DNA of 52,031 nt from an uncultured Bacilli bacterium (GTDB lineage: Bacteria; Bacillota_I; Bacilli_A; RFN20; CAG-449), in the NCBI GenBank assembly GCA_947629415.1, contig CANRDP010000007.1, positions 1 to 52,031 of the forward strand, in the 5' to 3' direction. The notes beneath the pieces were generated by a model. It made no database searches, was not told where the DNA came from, and worked only from the letters and a program-made list of their open reading frames with translations. The translations under genes and the position numbers were made by a program. Position 1 is the first letter of the stretch. Each line of letters begins with the position of its first letter. Shown piece by piece: positions 40,215 to 49,879 of the stretch.

Positions 40215-41060
40215 TTAATTTTTGCTTTTATATTTTTGACTCGTTTGGACGTTTAAACCATCCAACATTTTCTGATGAATTAAATTGGCAATTTCCTGAT
40301 GATTTAGATCTTTGTAATCTTCATAATTTAAAACATCGACAATTTTGAAATAGACGATATGCTTTTTGAACAAGATATTTTTTTTAACTTGATCCGTTCC
40401 GAAAACAAGGGAGATAACAATAGGTTTTTGCGATTTTGTGGCCAAACGAAAACAACCGATTTTAAAAGGCAAAAGTGGTTGATCGGTAAAATTTCTTGTT
40501 CCTTCCGGAGAAATTCCAACAGAACATTTCTCTTGTTTTAATAATTCAATTCCGTCGCAAATTGCAATATATTCTTGTCTGAGATTGGATCGATCCAATT
40601 TTATATATCCGATGGCATGAAGCATTTTTCCGAAAAAAGGAATTTTGAATAAAGATTTCTTGGCAACAAAAACCAAAGGATAGTCTTTCAATACGACATC
40701 CATTACCATGGAATCCAAATTCGAACGATGATTGAAAGTAATTAAAAAATTACTATCTTTTGGCAATTTTTCGATTCCTTCTTTTTTTATTTGAATACTG
40801 AATAAAGAAAAGCAAATTCTGGTGGCAAAAACCAAGATTTTTCGATAAAAAGCATTATATTGATGATTTTCTTTTTTGGTATTAATCGGTAATCCAATAA
40901 GAAAAGACAAAAGAAAAAACAGAAAAATTTCCAATAAAATATTTGCTATTGCGTAAACGAAAAATAAAAGAATTTGTAAATAGATAGCATCTACTGGGGT
41001 AATAAGAATTTCCCAAAGAGCAATACCGAAAGAGAGAAGTAATAAAATAAGTTTAATCAT
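40215..41060 (-). CDS. plsC: 1-acyl-sn-glycerol-3-phosphate acyltransferase
   Basis: The 281-residue membrane-bound enzyme makes phosphatidic acid from lysophosphatidate. Two N-terminal hydrophobic stretches (residues 1-20 and ~28-55) precede the acyltransferase domain. Motif I is NHRSNLD (catalytic His and Asp) and motif III is SPEGTRN, with FGKMLHAIGYIKLDR between them. It follows the diacylglycerol kinase gene by 2 bp on the minus strand, forming a phosphatidate-metabolism pair. Confidence 0.92.
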   Translation of the reverse strand: MIKLILLLLSFGIALWEILITPVDAIYLQILLFFVYAIANILLEIFLFFLLSFLIGLPINTKKENHQYNAFYRKILVFATRICFSLFSIQIKKEGIEKLPKDSNFLITFNHRSNLDSMVMDVVLKDYPLVFVAKKSLFKIPFFGKMLHAIGYIKLDRSNLRQEYIAICDGIELLKQEKCSVGISPEGTRNFTDQPLLPFKIGCFRLATKSQKPIVISLVFGTDQVKKNILFKKHIVYFKIVDVLNYEDYKDLNHQEIANLIHQKMLDGLNVQTSQKYKSKN

Positions 41061-41062
41061 TT

Positions 41063-41890
41063 TTAAGCATGAACTTTATATGTGATGACATTACGAACCG
41101 TATCCCCGTCAATTTGAAGTGGAGTGGGACGATCAAAAGTAACAACAATTTCTTTTCCTTTGAATATCTTCACCATTTTTTCTTTTTTAATGTGTTCTCC
41201 TTTAAAAATGGAAGGGAAAGTCATTAAAGCTTTTAATTTACTTCTTGTTTTATAAATAACAACGGTAACAACACCTTTTTCGTTACGATTTTGATTTGGA
41301 GCTACCATCATACCTCCACCATAAAAGCGACCTTTCATCGAGGGAGCAAGCCATACATGTTGAAATTCATATTCTTTTCCATCAACCGAAATTTTTGCAT
41401 TTCTCGGTTTAAAATGGAAAAGTAAACCTTTAATGGCAATACTGGTATAATTTACCGGTTTATCGGATTTGGCTCTCAATTCATCTCCGACTTCACAACA
41501 ATACCCGTCAATACCGAATCCGATTCCGTTGATAAATTTTCTTTTGATTCCGTTTACTTCGACGGTAGGGAGATTTTTTAAATAAGGATTTAAAAGAATT
41601 TTTTCTTCTTCTCCTTTTATCACATCATGATAAAAATCATTTCCGGTTCCAGACGGAATAAGATAAATATCATTTTCCAATTCATCTATGGAAATTTCAT
41701 TTTCCAAATAATTTATCGTTCCGTCACCACCGAAAAGATAAATTACATCATTTTCCAAGAGATTTTGAAAAAAATCACGATAATCTAAATCTAAAACATC
41801 TTTTAAAATCATTCCTTCTTTTTGATAGTTTTCCAGTTTTTCATTTTTATTTTTATTATTTGCTACTGAATTATAAAGAACATAAATCAT
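41063..41890 (-). CDS. dgkB: Diacylglycerol/lipid kinase (DgkB/YegS type)
   Basis: The 275-residue soluble lipid kinase has the nucleotide-binding GGDGTINY (~55-62) and PSGTGNDF motifs, then the beta-sandwich substrate domain (GFGIDGYCCEVG, GRFYGGGMMVAPNQ). It returns diacylglycerol to phosphatidate, matching the acyltransferase gene 2 bp downstream. Sphingolipid-kinase-like relatives share the fold, but the context favours DgkB. Confidence 0.88.
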   Translation of the reverse strand: MIYVLYNSVANNKNKNEKLENYQKEGMILKDVLDLDYRDFFQNLLENDVIYLFGGDGTINYLENEISIDELENDIYLIPSGTGNDFYHDVIKGEEEKILLNPYLKNLPTVEVNGIKRKFINGIGFGIDGYCCEVGDELRAKSDKPVNYTSIAIKGLLFHFKPRNAKISVDGKEYEFQHVWLAPSMKGRFYGGGMMVAPNQNRNEKGVVTVVIYKTRSKLKALMTFPSIFKGEHIKKEKMVKIFKGKEIVVTFDRPTPLQIDGDTVRNVITYKVHA

Positions 41891-42016
41891 ATTGAAACTC
41901 CTATTTATGTAATTTTTACTATGAAAAATTTACGTGCACATTTTAGCACACTTTCGACAAATTATACAATTATTGTACATTTTTTTTATAAGATTTTTAA
42001 TCTTTTACATAAATAT

Positions 42017-42045
42017 TTGCATGCCTTTTAAAATTATGCCATAAT
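42017..42045 (+). promoter_or_regulatory. Promoter of the ileS operon
   Basis: TTGCAT (42017-42022), 17-bp spacer, CATAAT (42040-42045) with an extended TGC before it. Transcription starts near 42052, at the 5' end of the T-box leader. Confidence 0.7.
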
Positions 42046-42051
42046 TACTTC

Positions 42052-42280
42052 AATGGCAATGAAAGAAACAGACGCCTGATTTTCTTTTGAAAGAGAGCCT
42101 TTGTTTGGTGCAAAAAGGTAAAAAAAATCAGAAACGGATCCTTCTGGAGCTGAGAAGAGGAAAGTAAAGTATTCTTCTCCGTAATAATGCGTTAAAAAAA
42201 ATGAAGAGCCCAATGTTTCGGGAACTGAGGTGGTACCGCGTCGTATAGGCGTCCTTAGAAGGACGTTTTTATTTTTTTTA
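42052..42280 (+). promoter_or_regulatory. T-box riboswitch controlling ileS (specifier ATC)
   Basis: The leader has the usual order: a stem I start with AGAGAGCC and its apical partner near 42095-42120, a probable specifier codon ATC (42138-42140, Ile) before CTTCTGGAGCTG, the T-box antiterminator sequence AGGTGGTACCGCG (42228-42240), and a terminator CGTCC-TTAGAA-GGACG with a T run (42250-42275). Uncharged tRNA-Ile would stabilise the antiterminator and switch on ileS. Confidence 0.95.
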
Positions 42281-42291
42281 GGAGGAAAAAT

Positions 42292-45036
42292 ATGGAAGTT
42301 AATAAAACTTTGCTGATGGGAAAAACCGATTTTGAAATGCGGGGAAATTTGTCTCAAAAAGAACCAAAAATGCTTGAGGAATGGTATCAGGACAATTTAT
42401 ATGAAAAGATTTTGAAAAAACATGAAAAAGATCCGTGCTTCATGTTGCACGATGGTCCTCCTTATGCAAACGGAGATATGCATTGCGGACACATGCTGAA
42501 TCGTATTTTAAAAGACATCGTTTTACGTTACAAAGCGATGAGTGGTCATTATACGCCCTTTATTCCGGGTTGGGATACACATGGTTTGCCCATTGAAACG
42601 GCAGTGACAAAATCCGGAGTAAATCGGAAAACAATTCCTTTATGTGATTTTCGAAAAAAATGTGAAGAATATGCAAAAAAACAAGTAGATCGTCAGATGA
42701 ATCAAGTGAAAAGACTTGGTATTATGGCGGATTTTGATCATCGCTATGTTACGTTGGATAAAAAATTTGAAAAGGCACAAATTCATGTATTTAAGGAAAT
42801 GGCATTGAAAGGGCTGATTTTTAAAGGACTGAAGCCGGTGTATTGGTCTCCGTCCAGCGAGTCTGCTCTTGCCGAAGCGGAAATAGAGTATCAAGATGTT
42901 TCTGCGACAACCATATATGTGAAATTTGATGTTTTGGATGGAAAAGGAATTTTAACTCCACAGGATTCATTTGTCATTTGGACGACAACACCTTGGACGA
43001 TTCCTGCAAATTTAGCTATTTGTTTGAATCCGGATTTGGAGTATGGTCTTTTTGAAACGGAGAAAGGAAGACTTGTTTTCTTGACTTCTTTAAAAGATAG
43101 ATTAAAGGACGAATTACAACTTTCTTCCGTGAAATTATTAAAAACTTTTTTGGGAAAAGAATTGGAATATATTAAAACCAAGCATCCCTTATATCCTCGG
43201 GAATCGATAATTATTTTGGGAGATCATGTTACAAGTGATGCCGGTACCGGATGTGTACATACCGCACCGGGACATGGTGAAGATGACTATAAAGTAGGAA
43301 GAAAATATCAATTGGAACCTTATTGTCCGGTGGATGAACACGGAAATATGGACGAGACAACGGGAGAAAGACTGCAAGGACTTTTCTATGAAAAAGCCAA
43401 TGAAGAAGTTTTGAAAATGTTGGATGAAGTTCATGCTTTGCTTGCAAAAAATACGATTGTTCACTCTTATCCGCATGATTGGAGAACAAAAAAACCGGTT
43501 ATTTTCCGTGCTACGCCACAATGGTTCTGTTCCATTGATCTCATTCGTGAGGATTTATTAAAAGAAATCGATAAAGTTCAATGGGTCCCGGAATGGGGTC
43601 GTATTCGTATGCACAATATGATCAAAGATCGTGAAGACTGGTGTATTTCCCGTCAAAGAGCCTGGGGTGTTCCTTTACCGATTATTTATGATAAAAATGG
43701 AAATGCTTTGATGGAAAAAGAAGTATTTGATTTTATCGAGGAATTAATCGGGGAATATGGAAGTGATGTTTGGTTTACAAGAAATGTCGAAGATTTATTA
43801 CCCAAAGGTTATAAGGAAAAACATCAAGATCTGGCACCATTTCGAAAAGAAATGGACATCATGGATGTTTGGTTTGATTCCGGTTCTTCTTCGCGAGCCG
43901 TTATGGTGGAAAAAGGATTGAAATTTCCCGCGGATTTGTATTTGGAAGGCTGCGATCAATATCGTGGTTGGTTTAATGCTTCTTTAATCGTCTCGGTGGC
44001 TACAGAAGGTGTAGCACCTTATCGTTGTGTTGTAAGTCATGGCTTTGTTTTGGATGGAAATGGCAATAAGATGTCAAAGTCTTTAGGAAATGGTATTGAT
44101 CCGAATAAAGTAATCAATGTGTATGGTGCGGATATTTTAAGACTCTATACCGCTACTGTGGATTATCAATCCGATGTACGTATTTCCGATGCCATTCTGA
44201 AAACCTGTGCCGATACATATCGAAAGATTCGTAATACTTTTAAATTTATGTTGGCAAATCTTTCCGATGGCGAGGAAACCTTCAATTATAAAAAAGATGC
44301 CGTGCAAAAATTTTCCAAGTATTCACAATATGTTCTGGAACGTTTAAAAGAAGTCAAAAATATTGCTTTGGAAGAATATGAACAATATAATTTTGCCAAT
44401 ATGATTCAGGAGATTCTCACTTTTTTAACTCAGGATGTTTCCGCTTTCTATCTGTCCATTGCAAAAGATCCTTTGTATTGTGATCATAAAGATGCACCGT
44501 TGCGCCGTGAAATTCAAACAGTACTATTTAAAATAATACGCGAAATTTCACTTCTTTTGGCACCGACACTTGCATTTACCATGGAAGAAGTACAAAAATA
44601 TCTTCCTTACGAAGATAAGGAAAAATATATTGTTTTGGAAAGTATGCCGAAAAAAGAAAAAGTAGAGAATGCAATTTTAGACGAATATCATGATTTCTTA
44701 TCCATACGTAATGATGTCATGAAAGCACTGGAAGAGGCAAGAAGTGAGGGAAAAATCGGCTCTTCCTTGGAAGCAAAGGTAATGTTAAAAGCAAAAGATG
44801 ACATAGCAAAAAGAATTTTGAATGCATTTACCAAAGAAGAAAGAAATTTGCTGTTTATTGTTTCCGATAATGAAGTCGATGAAGCACAAAAAGAATATGA
44901 ACATCTTTTTGTTGATGTTTTACGCCATGATGGTGAAAAATGTGATCGTTGCTGGCAATATTTCCATCAACTGGAGGAATACGAAGGAGCTCATATTTGT
45001 TCTCGTTGCAAAAAGGAATTAGAAAAACATGAATAA
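42292..45036 (+). CDS. ileS: Isoleucyl-tRNA synthetase
   Basis: The 914-residue class I synthetase charges tRNA-Ile and edits Val. The HIGH motif is HCGH (64-67), the editing (CP1) domain includes VIWTTTPWTIPANLA and DAGTGCVHTAPGHG, and KMSKS lies at ~593-597. A C-terminal zinc finger has Cys884, Cys887, Cys903 and Cys906. It is the bacterial (type 1) form. It starts with an AGGAGG site behind the T-box; its stop shares the 8-nt overlap ATGAATAA with lspA. Confidence 0.98.
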   Translation: MEVNKTLLMGKTDFEMRGNLSQKEPKMLEEWYQDNLYEKILKKHEKDPCFMLHDGPPYANGDMHCGHMLNRILKDIVLRYKAMSGHYTPFIPGWDTHGLPIETAVTKSGVNRKTIPLCDFRKKCEEYAKKQVDRQMNQVKRLGIMADFDHRYVTLDKKFEKAQIHVFKEMALKGLIFKGLKPVYWSPSSESALAEAEIEYQDVSATTIYVKFDVLDGKGILTPQDSFVIWTTTPWTIPANLAICLNPDLEYGLFETEKGRLVFLTSLKDRLKDELQLSSVKLLKTFLGKELEYIKTKHPLYPRESIIILGDHVTSDAGTGCVHTAPGHGEDDYKVGRKYQLEPYCPVDEHGNMDETTGERLQGLFYEKANEEVLKMLDEVHALLAKNTIVHSYPHDWRTKKPVIFRATPQWFCSIDLIREDLLKEIDKVQWVPEWGRIRMHNMIKDREDWCISRQRAWGVPLPIIYDKNGNALMEKEVFDFIEELIGEYGSDVWFTRNVEDLLPKGYKEKHQDLAPFRKEMDIMDVWFDSGSSSRAVMVEKGLKFPADLYLEGCDQYRGWFNASLIVSVATEGVAPYRCVVSHGFVLDGNGNKMSKSLGNGIDPNKVINVYGADILRLYTATVDYQSDVRISDAILKTCADTYRKIRNTFKFMLANLSDGEETFNYKKDAVQKFSKYSQYVLERLKEVKNIALEEYEQYNFANMIQEILTFLTQDVSAFYLSIAKDPLYCDHKDAPLRREIQTVLFKIIREISLLLAPTLAFTMEEVQKYLPYEDKEKYIVLESMPKKEKVENAILDEYHDFLSIRNDVMKALEEARSEGKIGSSLEAKVMLKAKDDIAKRILNAFTKEERNLLFIVSDNEVDEAQKEYEHLFVDVLRHDGEKCDRCWQYFHQLEEYEGAHICSRCKKELEKHE

Positions 45037-45616
45037 AATTTTGGAAGCATGTAAAAAAGGATTCTTTTTCTTTTTTAAACATCACTTATATGTGATGGTT
45101 TTGCTTGTGGCTATTGACATGATTACAAAATTTACCATGGAACAAATCTTATTAAATACACCATCGCATAAAATCACTGTTCTTGATGGATTCTTCTATT
45201 TTACTTTGGTATATAATCCCGGTGGGTTTGCGGGAATGCTTGGCAATTATGAAATAGGAACTTTTCTTTTGATGCTTTGTTCTATTGCAGGAGCGACTCT
45301 TGCCATCTGGTATTTTGTCAAACATTTTTATACTATGGGAATTTTTATGCGCATAGGACTTTATTTGGTTATTCCCGGTTGTATTGGAAATTTAATCGAC
45401 CGTTTTTTAAAAGTCATCGGTATAAAACCCGGGGTAATCGATTTTTTGGATTTTCATCTTCCTTTAATCGGAGATTTTCCCGTTTTTAATTTTGCGGATA
45501 TGTGCTTAACCGTTTCGCTTGTTTTTATCGTTATCGGATTATTTATGGATGATAAAAAAGAAGAGAAAACAAAATCGGATGAAAAAGAAACCATTTCCGG
45601 GCAAGATCATGAATAA
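45029..45616 (+). CDS. lspA: Lipoprotein signal peptidase II
   Basis: The 195-residue membrane aspartic protease cleaves prolipoproteins, such as the binding protein at 20311, before the lipidated Cys. Four spans are visible. Active-site aspartates are in GNLIDRF and FNFADMCLTV, and VYNPGGFAGML is a variant of the usual NxGxAFG motif. A ~20-residue N-terminal extension and a charged tail make it longer than typical LspA (~160). It overlaps ileS and rluD by 8 nt each, so the three are coupled. Confidence 0.93.
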   Translation: MNKILEACKKGFFFFFKHHLYVMVLLVAIDMITKFTMEQILLNTPSHKITVLDGFFYFTLVYNPGGFAGMLGNYEIGTFLLMLCSIAGATLAIWYFVKHFYTMGIFMRIGLYLVIPGCIGNLIDRFLKVIGIKPGVIDFLDFHLPLIGDFPVFNFADMCLTVSLVFIVIGLFMDDKKEEKTKSDEKETISGQDHE

Positions 45617-46520
45617 ATTTATTGTTGAAGAAGAAAATGAAAATTTGCGTTTAGATGCTTTTTTGACATTGAAAATTTCCGATAAATCCCGTTCCTATAT
45701 TCAAAAAGCGATTAATATAGGAAATGTTTTGGTAAATCAGCGGCAAGTAAAAAGCTCTTATCGATTGAAACGTTTTGATGAAATTACTTATGAACCATTG
45801 AAAGAAAAAGTCTTGGAAATCGTGGAAAGCGATATACCTTTGAATATACTTTACGAAGATGAGGATCTTTTCGTTATCAATAAACCTCGCGGTATGGTAG
45901 TTCATCCCGCAAACGGACATTTTTCCGGTGGTACATTGGTGAATGCTTTGTTGCATCGTAAGGAGAGTCTTTCTTCCATTAACGGTATGATTCGACCGGG
46001 AATTGTTCATCGTATCGATAAAGATACATCCGGATTGATTGTTGTTGCCAAAAATGATGCCGCGCATTTATTTTTAGCCAGTCAATTGAAAGATAAAACC
46101 ATGCATCGGGAATACTATGCATTAGCGGAAGGAATCTTGGAAAATAATGAGATTTTAGTACGTGCACCGATTGGAAAAGATCCATATAATCGCCTGAAAA
46201 TGGCTGTAAATTTAGATTCCGGAAAAGAAGCGGTTACACATTTTCATGTACTGGAAAGATATAAAAATGCTACCTTTTTGTCGTGTCAATTGGAAACAGG
46301 AAGAACACATCAAATCCGTGTACATTTGGAATATATAAAACATCCGATTATTGGGGATTTTGTTTATGGAAGAAAATATCAACCATTGACAGATAAAGGA
46401 CAAATGCTTCATGCCTATCAATTGACTTTTATTCATCCGACAACAAAAAAATCAATGACTTTTACCTGTGATCCCGATGCGGAATTCAAAAGAGTCCAAA
46501 AAATATTGAAGGAAGAATAA
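45609..46520 (+). CDS. rluD: 23S rRNA pseudouridine synthase, RluD family
   Basis: The 303-residue enzyme has an N-terminal S4 RNA-binding domain (~12-60; LRLDAFLTLKISDKSRSYIQ). The RluA-type catalytic domain follows, with the catalytic Asp in HRIDKDTSGL and the family stretch INKPRGMVVHP. ETGRTHQIRVH closes the active site. The start at 45609 is chosen because the S4 domain begins there; the frame extends upstream inside lspA without homology. RluD-type proteins modify 23S rRNA helix 69; the exact sites are inferred. Confidence 0.92.
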   Translation: MNKFIVEEENENLRLDAFLTLKISDKSRSYIQKAINIGNVLVNQRQVKSSYRLKRFDEITYEPLKEKVLEIVESDIPLNILYEDEDLFVINKPRGMVVHPANGHFSGGTLVNALLHRKESLSSINGMIRPGIVHRIDKDTSGLIVVAKNDAAHLFLASQLKDKTMHREYYALAEGILENNEILVRAPIGKDPYNRLKMAVNLDSGKEAVTHFHVLERYKNATFLSCQLETGRTHQIRVHLEYIKHPIIGDFVYGRKYQPLTDKGQMLHAYQLTFIHPTTKKSMTFTCDPDAEFKRVQKILKEE

Positions 46521-46530
46521 AAAGAATTTT

Positions 46531-46575
46531 TTCTTTATCGTGGAAATTTTATGGATATTTTCCAAAGAAGAATTT
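46531..46575. terminator. Possible bidirectional terminator between rluD and rnhC
   Basis: TGGAAA (46541-46546) pairs with TTTCCA (46559-46564), and outer TTCTT with AAGAA (46565-46569) across a bulge, followed by a T run. It lies between convergent genes. AT-rich and moderately stable. Confidence 0.45.
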
Positions 46576-46593
46576 TTATATAAGAGATGATTT

Positions 46594-47496
46594 TTAAAAA
46601 GAAGAAAGATTTTTGACGTTAGAAAAGTTTGTTTTTAAAACATATTTTAATTCATCTTTTCCAAAGAGTTCCAAGAAACGAAGAAGAGCTTCATCCGCGG
46701 CTTTCCCGGATCCTTTGGGAAATTTGAATTTATAAGCATTTTCCATTTTCTCCATTGCTTTTAAAAAGGAGTATCGAGCAACCATTGATGCGACAGCAAC
46801 ACTGGGGAAATGGCTTTCTCCCTGCGTGGAAAAGATAATGGGCATAAAAATATTTTTTTCCGTATTCAGGTAGGAAAAATATTTTTCTTTGGAACAAAAT
46901 TGGTCGATATAGGCATGTGCATAGTTGACTTTTTTCGATAAAGAAAGAAGTGCTTTATTGTGCAAATATGCTTTTATTTTATTCATGGACCATCCTTTTT
47001 GAATCAAATCATTATATTGTATTGGCATAAGCGTATATTGGGAAAGAATAAAATTTTCCGCAATTTCAGGGATAATTTTTAAAATATAATCATCGGATAT
47101 TTTTTTGGAATCATCAATATGATAATTCGAAAATAAATCTTTATTTTTCTGACAAAAAGAGCAAGCGGTAACGATAAGAGGACCAAATAAATCGCCTGTT
47201 CCTACTTCATCGCTGCCGATTTGGTCGGAATAGTCGATGAAAACTGTTTTTTCTTTTTTCTTTTTTGGTACATTTTCTTTTGCCATAGGAAAAAGAATCG
47301 TAGCTTCTTTCAATGGTTCTTCACCTTGATAGAGCACTTTATAACCTTTTTTGGATGTATAAATCAAAATTTGCGTTTCATAAGATTTCGCAGCAAAAAG
47401 AACATAGTCATTGGGATTTTCTATTTTATTTTCTTGATAAAAATCCATAATTTTGTCTTTTTCTTCGCTGGAAATGGGAATAGTTACATATTTCAT
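46594..47496 (-). CDS. rnhC: Ribonuclease HIII
   Basis: The 300-residue type 2 RNase H degrades RNA in RNA-DNA hybrids. A ~85-residue N-terminal TBP-like substrate-binding domain, characteristic of HIII over HII, precedes the catalytic domain. This opens with QIGSDEVGTGDLFGPLIV (DEGK-type active site) and continues with DSKKI and the later catalytic acid in AYIDQF. It is divergently transcribed from mutS2, the usual gene neighbourhood in Bacillota. Confidence 0.95.
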   Translation of the reverse strand: MKYVTIPISSEEKDKIMDFYQENKIENPNDYVLFAAKSYETQILIYTSKKGYKVLYQGEEPLKEATILFPMAKENVPKKKKEKTVFIDYSDQIGSDEVGTGDLFGPLIVTACSFCQKNKDLFSNYHIDDSKKISDDYILKIIPEIAENFILSQYTLMPIQYNDLIQKGWSMNKIKAYLHNKALLSLSKKVNYAHAYIDQFCSKEKYFSYLNTEKNIFMPIIFSTQGESHFPSVAVASMVARYSFLKAMEKMENAYKFKFPKGSGKAADEALLRFLELFGKDELKYVLKTNFSNVKNLSSF

Positions 47497-47572
47497 ATAT
47501 TTATCTTAACATAAAATAACAAAAACAATGAGAAAAATAAAAGAAGATGATAAAATAAAGAAGGTGATTTTT

Positions 47573-49879
47573 ATGCAAAACGTTGCTTCTAAGCTGGAAT
47601 TTGATAAAATTTGTGCAAAATTAAAAGGTTTTACACATACAGAAATCGCGTCTTTTCAAGCAGAATCTTTAACCATGCTTTCCAAAGAAGATTTAAAAGA
47701 TACTTTGGAAGACCTAAAGGAAGCAATGAGTTATGCCGATAGTCATTCTTTACCTCCGATTCATTATCATAAGAATTTGATGCCTTTCTTATCGGTTTTA
47801 AAAAAAGAAGGAACCGGAGATATTTCTTTTTTCGTCGGTATAAGAGATTTGCTGGAAAATGTGAAAGAAATTTTGGATTTTTTTGAGGAAAACGAATCGT
47901 ATCCTTGTCTGAACAGATACCTTTTACGCTTAAATCCTTTGGAATCCTTAAAGAATCGTATTGATTCCGTGATTACAAAAAATTTGGATATTTACGATCA
48001 TGCAAGTACGGCTTTGTATCGTATCCGGAATGCCATAAAACAAGAAATGAATGGACAAAGTAAACTGCATCAATCTCTATTGGATCGATATAAAAAATAC
48101 TTAAATTCCGAGCGCCTTGTTTTAAGAGAGCAGGGTCTTGCTTTACCGATTTCTATTTCGTATAAGAATCAAATTGACGGAGTTACTATCGGCATTTCCG
48201 CATCAGGGAATACAGCTTTTATTTTACCGGTGGAAATCATGAAATCCAATCAAAAAATTCAATCGCTTCAAGAAGAAGAAAAAGAAGAGATATTGCGTAT
48301 TTTGCGGGATTTAGCCAAAGTAGTTTCCAAAGAAGTGGATGTTCTTAAAGAAGATGTATTTATCGTTTCTTCTTTGGATTTCCTTTTTGCCAAAGTTGCT
48401 TTGGCTCAAGAAATGAAAGCAACGATTGCCGAAATCAGCGAGAATAATTCCTTTTCATTGCAAAATGCCCGACATCCTTTGATTGCAAAAGAAAAAGTCG
48501 TGGCAAATTCTTTCGTTTTTGATAAAGAAAAAATAGTTCTGATTACCGGCCCGAATGCGGGAGGAAAAACGGTTTGTCTGAAAACCGTCGGTTTATTGAT
48601 TTATATGCATCAGGCGGGACTTGCTATCCCTTGTGATGAAGCAATTCTTCCTTATTTTACGAATTTGTTTGTGGATATCGGAGATGAACAGTCGCTGAAG
48701 GATCAGCTTTCTACTTTCACGGCACATATTCATATGCTAAAGGAAGCATTGGAAGATATCCATGAAACTTCTTTTGTCATCATTGATGAACTTGGTAGTG
48801 GAACATCACCTGAAGATGGTGAAGCATTAGGTGTTGGTGTAATCGAATTCCTTCATCAGAAAAATGCTTTTGCCTTACTTTCTTCTCATTATGACGGATT
48901 AAAATCGTTTGCTTTGGAAAACGATTATATTTTAAATGCTTCCATGATTTTTGATGAAGAAATTCTTACTCCAAAATACAAGATTCGTTTTGGTGTGGCA
49001 GGGAAAAGTTATGGTCTTGAAGTTGCTTCCAAAGAAGGATTAAATCCTTTTATTTTGGAAAGTGCCAAAAAATATTTGAAAAGTCGGGAAAGCGAAAATG
49101 AAAATCGATTAAAAATTCTAAACGAAAAATTGCTTGAAGTAGATAAATTAAGAGCCACTTTGGAAGAACAGAATCAAAAATTGAATGAAGAAATCTCTCA
49201 TATGGAAAAAGAACTTGCAAAAGTTCGGGAAGAAAAAAAGCGTTTGGAAAAAAATGCAGAAGAAGAAAAAGAGAAACTTGTTCTTGAAACGAAAAAGGAA
49301 ATTGAAGAAATTATGGAAAGTTTCAAAGCAAAAAAAGAACCGAAATTGCATGAAGCTATTGCCTTAAAAAGAGAAATCGAAAATCGTTTTGAATCAAAAG
49401 AAGAGGAAGAAGAATATTTATCTCAGGAAAGTTTTGCCATCGGTGACAGAGTACGGGAAAAAGATTCTCAAGCTATTGGTGTTATCGAAAAAATTTCCAA
49501 AGATACGGCACGAGTTCTTTTGGATTCCGGGTTATCGATGAATGTAAAGATGTCCTTTCTTCGAAAAGTTTCCCAGACAAAAGTTCAAAAAAAGACGAAA
49601 AGCGAATTTTACGGCTTTTCTTCCCTAGAAAAACAAGTACCTTTGGAATGTAATCTTATCGGTTTGCATGTGCAAGAAGCAATCGATGTTTTGGCAAAAT
49701 ATTTTGATGATGCGTTGACGATGCATTATCATGTTGTTCGTGTCATTCATGGATTTGGTACCGGTAAATTACGACATGCGGTTTGGGAATATTTGAAAAA
49801 ACAATCTTTTGTGGAATCGTTCCGTTTTGGCGGTATGAATGAAGGGGGCATGGGTGCCACCGTGGTGAATTTAAAATGA
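47573..49879 (+). CDS. mutS2: MutS2 endonuclease / ribosome-rescue ATPase
   Basis: The 768-residue protein has a MutS-like core and ATPase with Walker A GPNAGGKT (~326-333), VIIDELGSGTSPEDG (Walker B), and a long coiled coil (~510-600, Glu/Lys-rich). A KOW-like segment (IGDRVREKDSQAIGV) and a C-terminal Smr nuclease domain (~692-768; LIGLHVQEA, VIHGFGTGKLR) follow. MutS2 acts in suppressing recombination and in splitting collided ribosomes. The ATG at 47573 has an AAGGTGA site; the longer frame from 47528 lacks one. Its stop overlaps the uvrC start (ATGA). Confidence 0.96.
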   Translation: MQNVASKLEFDKICAKLKGFTHTEIASFQAESLTMLSKEDLKDTLEDLKEAMSYADSHSLPPIHYHKNLMPFLSVLKKEGTGDISFFVGIRDLLENVKEILDFFEENESYPCLNRYLLRLNPLESLKNRIDSVITKNLDIYDHASTALYRIRNAIKQEMNGQSKLHQSLLDRYKKYLNSERLVLREQGLALPISISYKNQIDGVTIGISASGNTAFILPVEIMKSNQKIQSLQEEEKEEILRILRDLAKVVSKEVDVLKEDVFIVSSLDFLFAKVALAQEMKATIAEISENNSFSLQNARHPLIAKEKVVANSFVFDKEKIVLITGPNAGGKTVCLKTVGLLIYMHQAGLAIPCDEAILPYFTNLFVDIGDEQSLKDQLSTFTAHIHMLKEALEDIHETSFVIIDELGSGTSPEDGEALGVGVIEFLHQKNAFALLSSHYDGLKSFALENDYILNASMIFDEEILTPKYKIRFGVAGKSYGLEVASKEGLNPFILESAKKYLKSRESENENRLKILNEKLLEVDKLRATLEEQNQKLNEEISHMEKELAKVREEKKRLEKNAEEEKEKLVLETKKEIEEIMESFKAKKEPKLHEAIALKREIENRFESKEEEEEYLSQESFAIGDRVREKDSQAIGVIEKISKDTARVLLDSGLSMNVKMSFLRKVSQTKVQKKTKSEFYGFSSLEKQVPLECNLIGLHVQEAIDVLAKYFDDALTMHYHVVRVIHGFGTGKLRHAVWEYLKKQSFVESFRFGGMNEGGMGATVVNLK

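Noticed and set aside
42034-42357. 107-aa minus-strand frame across the ileS leader
   Set aside because: It runs through the T-box and the ileS start and is explained by them.
45519-45608. Longer RluD start at 45519
   Set aside because: The added residues come from the lspA coding region in another frame; the S4 domain begins at 45609.
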